From Portulaca oleracea (Eukaryota; Streptophyta; Magnoliopsida; Caryophyllales; Portulacaceae): a stretch of 64,000 nt of DNA. Below are positions 49,055-60,695 of the stretch, piece by piece. The first letter of the stretch is position 1; each line of letters starts with the position of its first letter. The translations under genes were made by a program, and so were the position numbers. Below the pieces are notes generated by a model that saw only the letters and a list, made by a program, of their open reading frames with translations, was not told the DNA's origin and did not search any database. Where the stretch lies: contig CM055881.1 in assembly GCA_029582165.1 (NCBI GenBank), positions 40,582,655 to 40,646,654 on the forward strand, read 5' to 3'.

Positions 49055-49400
49055 AAATTAAAGTGTCTGACCCAACGGGTCGACCCGACCCGTTTTTCCC
49101 GGGTTCTTTGGGTTGGGTCATTTTTGGGTCCTGGGTTAGAATTTCGTGTTCAAAACCCACTTTTGCGGGACGATTTGGGTCGGGTTTCCGGATCGGGTCG
49201 ATAATTGCCAGGTTTACTCGAATTCATGGGATAGTTAAGATCGAAATTAACCCATGTAGAATCGTAGATCAAAATGTAAATAGTAGAATCGCATCGAGGA
49301 TTTTGGATCATAAAATCGTGGGATCGTAGATCAGGGTCGGGATTTTAATAACTATGTTCAGCACCGGTTGATTCCATAAGGGTCGCGTTATTTTTTGTTT
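49055..49400. other. GGGTCGG-rich repeat remnant
   Basis: 49060-49220 is dense in GGGTCGG/CGACCCGACCC and ends TTGCCAGGTTTA, resembling a right end of the TAG..CC elements. A lone left-end-like TAGACCTGTCAA lies at about 48331. Boundaries and duplications are not resolved. Confidence 0.4.
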
Positions 49401-49667
49401 CTAGGTGCGTGGAGTTCGAGTCCAACATAGTTCGTAAGGTGGAGCGACAGATGGTGGATCCGGTAGACAAGTTGGCGGAACAAGCCAAGAGAAGTGGTTC
49501 CGGGAATTTTACAACTGCCGTCTTTTTTATATTAGCTTACCTTAAGTTAGTTTGTTTATTTGTTGTATGCTTTTGTTGTGTGTTGTCTTATTTGAAAAAA
49601 AATAAAAAGAAAGGAAAAAACTCAATCACGTTCTCTCTCCGCGGTTTAACATGATCTTGATTATTTT

Positions 49668-49860
49668 ATAACGTGATGTTCATCACCATATATTATGATG
49701 TTTTTTTCTTTTATAACACGACGTTTATTACCATACACGTTCATGTTATTACCGTATATTTTGATGATAATTTTCATATAAGGTGACGTTCATTGTCATA
49801 TACTGTGATGTTCATTATCTTATAGCAGTACGTTGATTACCACATATCTTAATGTTCAAA
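49668..49860. repeat. Degenerate tandem repeat, unit about 45 bp
   Basis: About four diverged units share ACGTTCATTACCATATAT, TTGATGTTCATT and CTTATA-like words (for example GTGATGTTCATCACCATA, CGACGTTTATTACCATA, GTGACGTTCATTGTCATA, GTACGTTGATTACCACATA). Low copy and AT-rich; no function seen. Confidence 0.6.
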
Positions 49861-50199
49861 CTAAACGGCATAGGCTCAGTCTGGATTCGGGTCAACCGAG
49901 CCTCACTACTTTGCTCCATCTTTTGGGCCTTTCCAGCTTTTTTTTGGGGGGGGGGGGGAAATGATTTATTAATTACATTCATTCATTACAAAAAAAAGGA
50001 AAAAAAAAACAAATAAACCCAATAACATTCCCTCTCTCAAAAATTAAAACAAGTGTCATTATTAACCTCGGGGGAACCCAATTACCTCCCCTCTCTCAGA
50101 AATCAAAATAAGTATTAACCAAAAAGTTGGATTCGACTCTTTAAGATAAATATACCTCGGGTATTTCTTGGTGTCCTCCCTCATTCTGTTGGATTTCTT

Positions 50200-50650
50200 G
50201 AAGTTCACCCCGATCAATACGGTTAAAATTATTTTTGATGGTGCCAAAACATCATGTAATGCTGATAGTGGATTCATCATTCAAGGCTGGAAATTTCAAA
50301 TCTTAGCAAGTCAAACTTTCAACTTAGGGAGCGCATCAATTGTTGTTGTTGATGCTACCCCTACGTGGAATGGTATTCATGAAACATTATCAATGGGTTT
50401 TTATAACCTCGCCGTGGAGTGCGATAACAAGATCGTTACTAATGTTGTTCGTGGTGATTGTGCGATTCCATGGACCATCAAGGAGCTGGTAGAAGATATC
50501 TGATCCCTCATCACGAGTTATTCCTTCTTAATTGTTAAGCATGCTTTTAGGAAAGTAGATCATGCAACTGATTGACTGGCTAAAACTGGTCTTAACCATC
50601 TAAATACTCAAACTCGAAACCCTTGTCTTAAAGGATGTTGTACTGTACTT
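50200..50650 (+). pseudogene. LINE-type RNase H domain relic
   Basis: The plus strand reads, with interruptions, VKIIFDGAKTS, then LAVECDNKIVTNVVRG, then a stop, KHAFRKVDHATD, a stop and LAKTG. This follows the order of a plant LINE C-terminal RNase H domain (DGA...VECDS...HVxREAN..AD.LAKxG). Two in-frame stops and missing catalytic context show it is dead. The open part is 50168-50503. Confidence 0.75.
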
Positions 50651-50659
50651 TAGCAAATG

Positions 50660-51897
50660 ATGTGCTTAGCATGTCCCTCTAGAGAATGACTGCCTACTTT
50701 GTTTAGCTTATTTGAGAAAAAAAGTTATATCTTTACAAATTAAAACGAGGCTTACATGTATATGTAGGAAGGTGGGTAAGAGGGGAAAATTACAAAGGGA
50801 ATGAAAACCCAAAAAGGGTAGGTCAAAACGCAAAAAACAATTGAATTCACGAATGACACAAGCGTGTCATTTGTTTTCTAGCTTTTTTTTCCGTTCATGC
50901 TTTCTCAAATGACATTAGCGTATAATTGGATGACACAATCGTTATGCCCCTCTTGGAGGGGAGGACACAGCCGTTTCATGCTCTGGCACAAAGCTTAGCA
51001 TAAAGTTCAATTTGGTTTCGAGGTTATTCGCTTCACATTAAACCCAACAGGTTAGTAGGCAGGGAAAGGGGGACCCAAAGCCTAACATAAAGTTCAGTTT
51101 GGAGAACGCCAATATTGATAGACTTGTTATAATTAGAATTATAATTGCAACATTTGAGATAATAAAAATTGAGAAAGAAGTAACAATAAGAAACAAGAAT
51201 AGAGAATAGGGGGAAGAAGGGGGTGTAAGATGTCATTGATTGCCATCCAAAGGGATATTTATAGAGTAAGCAACTTTGGCCATTAAAGTAACCCAACAAA
51301 AATATTTAACTGTCAAAAAAAAGTATTTCAACATAAATAAATATAAATTATTTAACGCGTGCAATTGGCTGCAATTCATATGTATCCATGGGCAAGTGAC
51401 TGAGATTTTTTGGCTAACATTGTGATAAAACTTTTACCCTATTTACCATTACTATTTTTTAAAAATATTTTTAACAATAAAAAATTCGAAATTTAGTATT
51501 TAAAATAGAAAAAAAGTTTAGAGACATTAGATATATTAAAAGTTTAACATAGTGTCAGGTAAAAAGTATCAATTACCACATATAAATACAGATTAATTAG
51601 AGCCAAAATTTCAATAGATATTCATTTTATATTTATTATATCATAGCAACTTAGCAAGGTTAAATTTTTTCAAATTCTTCCACAAAAATTTTCAATTAGG
51701 AGGAAAAAGGTAAAAAAAAAAAAAAGAAAAAAAAAGAAAAGAGAAGAAGAGGAAACAGAACCCTGGCCCTGAAAACCTCGATGCTCGAACCCAGAAGAGG
51801 GGAGAAAGGAGGAAGAACGAGAAACACAAAATCACTCCCCACTCAATCTGCATCAAATCCCTAATATCAGAGTAACAGAGACTCGAAGTCGAGCAAG
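50660..51897. other. Intergenic DNA and VIP4 leader
   Basis: The stretch is AT-rich with no gene. A small diverged direct repeat (CATAAAGTTCARTTTGG) occurs at about 51000 and 51080. The final 150 bases before 51898 are GA-rich, as expected of the VIP4 5'UTR. Confidence 0.55.
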
Positions 51898-54800
51898 ATG
51901 AAGGAAGAAAAGCGGCATCAGATGATGCAAAATCTCTTCGGAGAGCAATCTGAAGACGAAGAGGAGGAGGAGGTTGATTCCGAGCACGAATCCAATCAAC
52001 ACCGTCCTAATTATCTTTCTGTAAGTGTCCGATTCATGTGTAGACGTTGATAGTTGGATTAAACCTAGATTTTGATTGAATTCGAGATATTGTGTGGTCA
52101 GGATTTGAACCTTGGCTCGATTGGTGTATTGGTTGTATCAATCAGGAATTGTTTAGTGGTTCAAATTTTGAGTGAATTTGAGGAATTTGACCTTACAAAG
52201 TGCTTAATGGTGTATAATTGGTGTTTTCAGTGGAATTTTATTTGTTGAGAATGTGCTTTATGCAGAACCCTTGGAAGAAAGACTGATTACTTGATTAAAA
52301 GAAAAAAAAAAAGAAAGAAAAAAGAGAAAAAAGAGGTTAGGAAGTGTTTCTTGGAATAAGTTGGGGCTCATGAGTGCTGCGGTATGATATACATGAAAGC
52401 AACTGAAGGGTTTGATGTGTTTCTGACTGCTGCAGGTTCTGGGTATAATTTTAGTACCTGAATCTGATTTTGTATTTGAGTTGATTAGAGATTTGTGGAA
52501 GTAGGGGATTGGTTCAGGTTTTCATAGTGTTTGCTTTACAAATTATGGAGTGGGGTGATAATGTGACATTGACTTCTGGTAAACTATGCAGCTCAGTTCG
52601 TGTTAGCCGGAACAATGTCTTTTGTTCCTTGCTAGACTTGCTATGTATGTAGTGTTTTGCGTATTAATTTAGACTTTAGAGCCACCTTCCCGTGTTGCAA
52701 AGCACATTCTTAGCTATCTTATTCTGTGGACTTTCTGACCCTCCTCCTTTTTCCCCGACAGCTATCTTATTTTTAGCTTGTAGGAAGTAGGGAATTTTCA
52801 TAACGGAGGACACGAAAGTATGTGTGTTTATTGTCTCTGGTTATAATGATCACTTTTGCGTTTTCTTGTTATGTATAGTGACCTTTTTGCCTCAATCACT
52901 CAGCTACTTATTTGTCGATTTTTATTGATGAAGAATTACGGCATGGTGCATGGTTTTGACACTGTATTTCTTGTATATTGTTGGCATTGACCAGGATGAA
53001 AATGACGGCGGTCCTGAACAAGGGGATCAAGAGGTCGAAGGTGAACCTTATGTCGAGGGACAAGGCGAAGCAGAAGGGGAGAGCGATGGTGATATTCATG
53101 AGGAAGAACCGGGGGCCGGAGAGAGTGAAGGTGAAAGAGAGCAAAGCTCACAAGAAGTAGAAGTAGGCGAGCAACAGGAAGAAAGTGAGGCCAGAGAAAC
53201 AGATAGTGATGAAAAAGAAGATTATACCCAAAGAGTTGTGACCAGTAGGAGAAGAGACGTGGTTGACAGTGGATCAGAGGAACAAGAGCCCCATTATGCT
53301 GACCATGAGGATGAAGAAGTTGGCCAGACTAGAAGTCCGCAGTAAGCAATGGATTATCTTCCTACATTCATCACCCTTGACATCTCTAATCATGTTCTGT
53401 TGTAGTATGGTCTGGTTAGGTTTTGCCAACATCAGGTGGTTTGCTCTATTATTTAGCACTATTGAATTTCACAATTTTTCCCAGATTTAATAGGTTATCA
53501 TCTGAAGAGGAGATGGATCAGACCAATGCTGCTCAGTCAGCTCCTGAACTTCGTGATGTATTTGGTGATTCTGATGAAGAAGAACCAGCAGATTATGATG
53601 CTCAGCATGACGTGGAACAGCAACCAGTATTACTTCTTTTGTATTGTGCTAATGTTTCACATATATATTGGATTCCATCACGATATGTTGTTGTTGGCAA
53701 TGGTGAAATGTTTTGTTTGCAAATGTTCAGAAATCCCCTCTTGAAGAGGAAGACTTCTATGAGAAGAATCTTATGCCGGATGATTTAGTTCGCGATGAAA
53801 CACACTATGGGTCAGAGGAGGACATTGAAGCTAGATTTAAGGATAAACCTGTGGGCCCCCCAATGGAATTAGAAGTACCTCTGCGCCCACCTCCAGCTCG
53901 ACCTGATAAGGTTCCTTTTCTTTTGATTGCATTGCCCAACTATCCTCTTCAAAAGTAACATGCCAGTTATCATGTGCTGGGGAGCTGATGCTGCAAACTG
54001 ATTCCTAGATCAAAATCACTTTTGATTTTCACATCTGGAGGCATGACATGCTCCTGCACACTGCTTGTTTCTCCCTACGCACCACAATCCTGCTTCTTGT
54101 TTAGCTATATACCAATGTCTTTTGAATTTTCTTTGCAAACTGACTTCAATTCTTTACTAAGATGGGAGACTGTTACTCTTGATGTGTATATGTCCATTCA
54201 TTAGTTTTACGTTTGTTCTATGCAATTTGAGTCGTTTTTTAATCACGTATTTGTATATGCTTGGTTCATTTCTAAATGCTTCTTCCTAGGGGCTGTATGT
54301 TATTTAAATTTATGACTTCAGAAACTCTGGAAACATGATTATTATGTCAGCATATTAGTTAGGGTCACATTGCACTATTGGTGTATTTAGGGATGCGCTA
54401 TTCTAAATGGATAGGGAATATGATATATTGTGCAGTTTTCAATAATCATCGTTAGTGTTTTCCTTATTAACTGACCTAAGCCTTTGTGGTTTATTTGATT
54501 CTGTTATCTGTTTCACTCAATCTGCAATATTTTCTAATCAGTACTCACTTATGTGGCAGATGAACATCATTAGAGTCTCGAATATCATGGGGATTGACCC
54601 AAAGCCTTTTGATCCCAAGACATATGTTGAGGAGGATGTATTTGTGACTGATGAATCTGGTACAAAGAAGCGGATTCGTCTAGAGAATAATATTGTACGT
54701 TGGAGAACTGTAAGGAAGCCGGATGGATCGATGGCGGTAAGTGTCACCTTTCTGTGTGATTTGATCATGCTTCATCATGACATTTTATGACATTTCATCC

Positions 54801-55177
54801 GAAACCTTGCTACTGACTCCTGGGCTACAACTTGTAGTTGTACATTTGGTTATTGTCAATAATCAAAAGGTGGCTCTTTTGTAACCAATCGGTTAGCTTC
54901 CTGATGATGAATGGATTACATGCATGCTGTGATTGGCTGTAGGCTATAGCCGTGAAACTTCCTATTTGAGCCATATAATCCCTTGTAAATCTGCAATGAT
55001 GGTTTTCTTTTATCCTGTTAAGATATATGACTCAACCCTGCCTTTATCCATGTTGAATTCATTCTTAAGCATTCTTTTGCCTTACTCTGAGTGTTGCATC
55101 GAGTCTGCTTTCTGACAGTCAGATGGAAGTCTGCACCTCCTTTTTACCTTCTCTTTTTACACACACACACACACACA

Positions 55178-55226
<49 letters not shown>

Positions 55227-56006
55227 CTTCTGTAATTTGCAGTTCTAACTTTACCTTTGTGTGTTCAGTATGAAAGCAACGCACGCTTTGTGAGATGGTC
55301 GGATGGAAGTCTGCAGCTCCTGTTAGGGAATGAAGTTCTTGACATAACTGTGCAGGATGCTCAGCAAGATAATTCATATTTATTCCTTAGACATGGCAAG
55401 GTGTATAATCTTCTTTTTCACTTCCATTGGGTGGCATCTTTTGATGCCTTAAATTAGTCCCATTATAAACATGTGCATTTCCAGTAGATCTTTACATCTT
55501 GTTTAGCTCTATCCTACTAAAATAGAACACTCAGGGCAATCATATGATCTGTGGACTTTAATCACTCACTGTTTTTCTTAAATTTTGAACCATTTGTTTG
55601 CCACAGGGTATCCTCCAATCACAGGGAAAACTTCTCAGGAAAATGAGATTTATGCCATCATCCTTGACGTCCAATTCTCATCGTTTATTGACTGCACTTG
55701 TGGATTCCCGGCATAAGAAGGTGTACAAGGTCAAGAACTGTATAACTGATGTTGATCCTGAGAGGGAAAAAGAGCAGAAAGAAAAGGTAAATAAATGATG
55801 CCTACCTTTGAATGACCTATTTTCAATAGAATATGAAGGGAGCCCCTCTTCTAACAAGATTTATGATCCTACAGGCTGAAAGTCAGACAATCAGAGCTAA
55901 CTTGCTACTGAGTCGGAAGCGGGAAAAGGTGAACCGGAAGTATTCGAAACCAGTGGAGAGAGGTCGTCAACTTTCTCCTGGCTTCTTAGAGGATGCACTT
56001 GAAGAG

Positions 56007-56041
<35 letters not shown>

Positions 56042-57635
56042 GTTCTCTTCTATTTTGTAACAACAATCAAGATTCGAAATATTTAACGGTGCAATATATT
56101 TGAGATGACAAGCAGGGAGGTTTCCCGAGCATGCCTATTTAAGGGGAATAATAAAGACTGGTATAAGAGTAAATGGAATGAGATGCCTTATATGTATTTT
56201 GCTGAGACAGTATGAACTTCAATGAACACTTATAAATTGTCAACTTGACAGGAGGAGGAAGGGAATTACTATGAACCTCGTCGCCCAGGCGGCCGACGCC
56301 GTTTCGAGGATGAGCTGGAAGCAGAAGCTCGGGCTGAGAGGCGGATTAGTAATGCGAAGAAGGTCGAGCCAATAGACCTTCTATTTTTATTCATTTACTT
56401 TTATCCTTCAAGCCATAGATGTTAGCATTACTACTTTCTGTATTATTGTAACGTCTCTCATGTACAACGAGTACTGAAAACCGCTGTGTTAATTTAGGGT
56501 CAAGGACTCAAAGACATTCCCCGCAAGTCATCAGCTGCTGCGAAACCGTCCCGTCGTCCTGTGAACTTCTCTGACAGTGAAAGGGAAGAATCAGAATATG
56601 AAACTGAGGGTGAGGAAGAGGAGCCTGAGCGTAGAATGGAGGATTCCGAGCCAGAGTGGCAGGACTCGGAGGACGAGGAGGAGCAGGATGCAGGCCAGGA
56701 GCAGGAGGAAGAGGCACCAGACGGCGGAGCTTCGGAAGAGGAGGCTGAGGTATGTGGATTTTGTTTTGCATTCATCAGTGTCACATTATGTGAGACGATC
56801 AAAAGTGGCTGTCTAACAAACAGGACTTGGGATGGATAGTTCTGTCAGATACTCAGGTTTATTGATTTTTCTGTTGGTAAGTTTTTTGATACGGGAAAGA
56901 GGATCAAGGACCTTGATGCCATATTTCTGTTCAACCCTTTTAAGCAATACGCGGTTTATAGAAAGAAGTTCCTGGGATGAACCCTATTATAAGAAACATG
57001 GAGCATAACAATCCTAAACAAATCTTAGGATTCATGATCAATTGGTACTTGTAACTAGTGCAATTTCACATGACACGAATTATTATGAAGACACTAGGGC
57101 TTCTCCTTTTCTAAATTTTTGTGAGTCCTACTATTTTATTGGATGAAATACACCTGGAAAGACTATCACATTTAACTCCTCTGCTCCCATGCAAGCTATG
57201 AGATCATACCTGAGGAAGCCATTGGGGTACAGCCGTACAGGGGTCATTTGACTGAATGTAGAACCTGTTCAATTCAAAAGCTGATGGAAGATGTTAATCC
57301 AGAGTTTAGAGTAGACAACTTTAATGACTAGAACCCTGTGGAGCTTAATATGAAACTGTAATTGACGTGTTTGATTATAAACCTCTGGCCTTAAAATATT
57401 TGTACTGGAGGGAATAATCTGTGTCTGTCCATTAATGTCTGTTCATGATCTCGTGTAACAATTGGTTTTGTGCTGTTGACTTTACTTCGCTGAATGTTAG
57501 GAGCCAAAGCAGTTAAGGAAGGAAAATAGAGGCAGCCTTAAACGGAAGGAAATCGAGTCCGATGAGGAGGCACCTCCGAGGAAGACTACAACACATCGGC
57601 GAAAGGCAGTGGTATTTGACAGTGATGAAGACTGA
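51898..57635 (+). CDS. VIP4: VIP4, LEO1 subunit of the PAF1 complex
   Basis: Eleven coding exons: 51898-52020, 52995-53341, 53485-53626, 53731-53910, 54560-54736, 55269-55400, 55607-55786, 55875-56006, 56252-56362, 56498-56749 and 57501-57635. All phases agree and give 636 residues; Arabidopsis VIP4 is about 625. The N-terminal 200 residues are very acidic (Glu/Asp-rich), then comes the Leo1 domain at about 265-430 (MGIDPKPFDP, RLENNIVRWR, ARFVRWSDGSLQLLLGNEV, MRFMPSSL). A basic segment (RKREKVNRKYSKP) and a second acidic, Ser-rich tail follow, ending VVFDSDED. In plants the PAF1 complex travels with RNA polymerase II and supports histone modification at FLC and other genes. Two donors are weak: GTCCTC after exon 8, next to a (CT)n run, and GTCGAG after exon 9. 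Confidence 0.96.
55160..55222. repeat. (AC)n(AT)n microsatellite in VIP4 intron
   Basis: An AC run is followed by AT repeats for about 60 bases, 46 bases upstream of VIP4 exon 6. A 32-base degenerate copy of part of exon 6 lies just upstream (55113-55144). Confidence 0.95.
56010..56037. repeat. (CT)n microsatellite at a VIP4 donor site
   Basis: The run CTCTCT... starts three bases after the exon 8 boundary (56006), so it forms the +4 to +30 region of the intron and replaces the normal donor consensus. Confidence 0.95.
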
Positions 57636-58650
57636 GGCCGATCGTAGCAACTGGAAATCACAAGTGAGTCTCACTGAAATTTTGATTTCATTGTTTTTGG
57701 TACTTTACTAGTATTTCTCTGGTTATATTATACTTTGTGACCTCAATGACGTAACCAAATGAGCCTGTAGTTCGTGGGTTCTTTGGAGCATTTCACCAGC
57801 AGCTACACATTGTTAACTACACTTTAGTTAAGCCACTTAGCTAACTTTTCTCACCTGCACTCAACTACACTTTGGCTAGTCTGCTCAACTAACTGCTCTC
57901 TCATGCTTTCAACTACACTTTAATGGTGCTTTTTAGTTGGAAAACTTTCTCGGAAAGAAAGTCGACTTTTTTCAAGCTGAACATTTTTTCCTTCTGTTGT
58001 AAGTGGTGCATGAGAAAATTTTGATGTGGAGACCATTATTTCACTCTCAGTAAATGTCCCCTTCCCGGGATTCTACCAAACGCACCTTTAACTAAATCGC
58101 TGAACAAATTTCCCTTGCGTGCACTCAACTACAATGCACTTATTGCAACTGCTTTAAGGAACATGCCTTAGACCTAGCTTTGGGGGTACATTGGGTCGTC
58201 CCCCTTCCCTTAATATGTAATCGTACTTTATCACCCCTTGCGACTTGTTTGAACTTTAAACCAAACAACAACAACAACCTCCCAGGATAAACACGCGAAC
58301 TTTAAACCCATATACATAAATTTTTGAAAAAAGTTATGTAACTCGACATCTAATTTGAATTATTGTTTCAGACATGTACCAATCAAAGGACAGCGCTTCT
58401 TTCTGGCGAACACTGGTTCAGGAGTTCGTACAATGTGATTCTTGTTCTGTATAATCCCGTTCGTGAAACAGGACAGTGAGCGCGGAGCTAGCAAGTAAAG
58501 AAATGAAAATAACTCGAATTCTGAATATGTTCATTTCTGACCTTGTGTTCATCATAGAAAAGTTTGTGTTTGTTATTATTGATAAAGGTGAACCTTTATG
58601 CTTGTATAAATTTTGTTTTTGGAAATTTGGAGGATGTTGATGCTGGATCT
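57636..58650 (+). other. VIP4: VIP4 3'UTR with a probable 3'UTR intron
   Basis: A good donor (CACAA|GTGAGTC, 57663/57664) and acceptor (TTGTTTCAG|, 58371) suggest a 3'UTR intron of 708 bp. The donor is only 28 bases after the stop, below the distance usually linked to nonsense-mediated decay. The rest is the 3'UTR, with its end near 58600-58650. Confidence 0.55.
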
Positions 58651-60380
58651 TAACCCCAACCCCATTTCTTTCTCTCTTTTTTCCTGTTCAAATGGGGTTG
58701 AGAGGATCATAGATTAGCAATGCATACTTCGGAATATGCAGGAATGGAAATTTAATACAAACTGTAATGTGTGTAGGACTTCACTCATCCTGCAACGGTT
58801 AATTGTGTATTTGTCTTGGGTTTTTGAGTTTTCCAAATCATAATCAACTGTATTATGGTAATTCAATTAAATTTTTTAGCAGGTTGGGATATGTACTAAA
58901 TTTACGGGGATTATTAAGAATGACAAATGAGCAGCCTTGCAAAAGGGGAAATTGGAAAAAAATAATTAGTACTTTGGGTTATTTAAAAAAAAGAGAAATT
59001 GGATTCTAATAATACGAACTTTTGGCCATATAAGACTTAATAATACGAACTTTCGATTATATTTTGAATAATATGAATTTTGACCCTCTGTTGCTCCCAG
59101 TAACACGCCACCGAGTTACCCTTTTCTTGACTCGTCGGAGAAATGAGCTGGCGGTGGCGGTACTTTTTTTGATGTTTGACCATGCCATGTCACCCATTGA
59201 CTTAAAAAATTGTCACATGAGCACCCCCTCTCTTTCTCTCTCCTCTCTCTCTCTTCGTCATTCTCATTCTTTTTTCCAGATCTTCTTCTTCCCACTTCAC
59301 TCTCTCAGAGAGGAAAGAGAGAGGGTGCTGACGTGTCAATTTTTTTAAGTCAATGGGTGACATGGCATGATCAAACATAAAAAAAAAAACGTGTTGCCAC
59401 CGCCAGCTCATTTCTCCGACGAGTCAAGAAAAGGGTAACTCGGTGGCGTGTTACTGGGGGCAACAAGGGGTCAAAGTTCATATTATTCAGAACCTAATCG
59501 AAAGTTTGTATTATTAAGTCTTGTATGGCCAAAATTTCGTATTATTAGAATCCAATTTCCCAAATAAAAAATAATCGGAACTAATAATTTTGTTATGAAT
59601 AAGTTGAACGTTAGCCCCTGTTACTTTTAATATCCATCAATTATAGTTATACTCGTCCGAAAAGTGATGTGGTGACGATGATATTATTACTTGTGGATTA
59701 TATTTTTTTATCCTTTTTTTATTTACAAAAAGTTTCATAGATAATATTGCCATCACCGTGATATTTCCATGTGACCGTTTTCATGTCTATTAGATCTAGA
59801 AATTGCAGTGCTTGGACCATGGTCCCAGGACCACCCAAATCCATGATCCGTGTATGGGGATGGGGTTTATGGTCTTGGGCTATGTTCTGGGCCTTCATTC
59901 AACAATTGGGTTTTATGTTCCATTCAATTATTTTGGATTGGGACCATAAAGTGTCATGGTCTAGGTCGATCCAAAAGTTAGAAAATTCCGCAAAAAAATA
60001 TCAGCCCATAAAAACATCCAAATATTAGACAAAAAGACCTAAACCTGTGCCACAATACTTTGTGGTCTAAAAATCATAATCTGAGAGTTGTATTAAATGA
60101 TACACTCTTTCTACTTGAGTGGCAAGAGGTGGTATTGCCAGTTTCTTTAAAATCACTCATATTGCTCCAACTAAGATTTTCATATTATTATATTTATTAT
60201 GATAAAAAAATAGAGAAAGTGAAGGTAAAAAATAATTATCTTTTAGAATTATTCCATAACAAAAAACTATCTTTAGAATTTCATAATTGGATTAGATTTT
60301 GAGACTTATCAATGGATACACCAGATATTTGAGATATTTTGAGTTCGGTTACGTCGGTTTGAATATTGCGAACTGTCCAT
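58650..60380. other. Intergenic DNA between VIP4 and HSP101
   Basis: The main content is the large foldback element at 58995-59559. The remaining DNA is AT-rich with no gene; open frames here are parts of the foldback or chance. Confidence 0.6.
58995..59559. mobile_element. Long foldback element, arms about 270 bp
   Basis: The element is almost one giant hairpin. Left-arm landmarks ATTGGATTCTAATAATACGA, TTGGCCATA, ACACGCCACCGAGTTACCC, GACTCGTCGGAGAAATGAGC, CATGCCATGTCACCCATTGA and GTGTGAG-free AGCACCCCCTCTC recur as reverse complements in the right arm in mirrored order. The centre is near 59277 in a CT/GA-rich stretch. Identity between arms is high, so insertion is recent or pairing is maintained. 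No clear target duplication was found in the AT-rich flanks. There is no protein; frames on both strands mirror each other. Confidence 0.9.
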
Positions 60381-60384
60381 AAAA

Positions 60385-60397
60385 TTCTAGAAACTTC
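60385..60397 (+). promoter_or_regulatory. HSP101: Heat-shock element 1 of HSP101
   Basis: TTCTAGAAACTTC is a perfect three-unit heat-shock element (TTC-nn-GAA-nn-TTC), 128 bases upstream of the TATA box. It is the expected binding site for heat-shock transcription factors. Confidence 0.85.
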
Positions 60398-60481
60398 GGA
60401 CAGACCAATGCCAGGAAATCTCAATACCACCGCCCCAAATTGGCGCGTGGAGAACATCCCCGATTCTTCCGTTTAAAATTC

Positions 60482-60494
60482 TTCGGGAACTCTC
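60482..60494 (+). promoter_or_regulatory. HSP101: Heat-shock element 2 of HSP101
   Basis: TTCGGGAACTCTC is a three-unit element with a mismatch in the last unit (CTC for TTC), 30 bases upstream of the TATA box. TATA-proximal elements are usual in plant heat-shock promoters. Confidence 0.65.
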
Positions 60495-60524
60495 TAGTAC
60501 TGTCTGCGCCTCTTCCTTTTCTCA

Positions 60525-60532
60525 TATAAATA
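60525..60532 (+). promoter_or_regulatory. HSP101: TATA box of HSP101
   Basis: TATAAATA lies just downstream of the heat-shock elements, predicting a start near 60555-60565 and a spliced leader. Confidence 0.8.
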
Positions 60533-60695
60533 CTTCATCCCTGCAAATTTGTCCCTCCGACTTCAAACTTAGCTGAATTTTCTCTGTCTACGAATTCCAA
60601 ATTCCAAAAGCTCACATATTCTTGATTGCTTCATTGATCGATAAGCTCGACTTTTACGAATTCATTCAAGCATTCGTGATTAGAAATTCATCAAG

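Larger units (their letters stand above)
48110..50045. repeat. Dispersed direct duplication of the DSPP-like upstream region
   Basis: 48118-48270 is repeated at about 49866-50040. Shared words in order are GCATAGGCTC or GCCATAGGCTC, GGGTCAACCGA, CTCCATCTTTTGGG, CTTTCCA, TGATTTATTAATTACAT, AACCCAATAAC and TTCCCTCTCT. The two copies are 1.7 kb apart and bracket the MITE at 48864 and the region rich in GGGTCGG words. The first copy lies next to the probable transcription start of the minus-strand gene. Confidence 0.85.

Noticed and set aside
52950..53345. Independent acidic 131-residue protein
   Set aside because: It is VIP4 exon 2 (52995-53341) plus flanking intron read in frame.
59064..59411. 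Open frames of 94 (plus) and 69 (minus) residues with similar content
   Set aside because: They are mirror images produced by the two arms of the foldback element.
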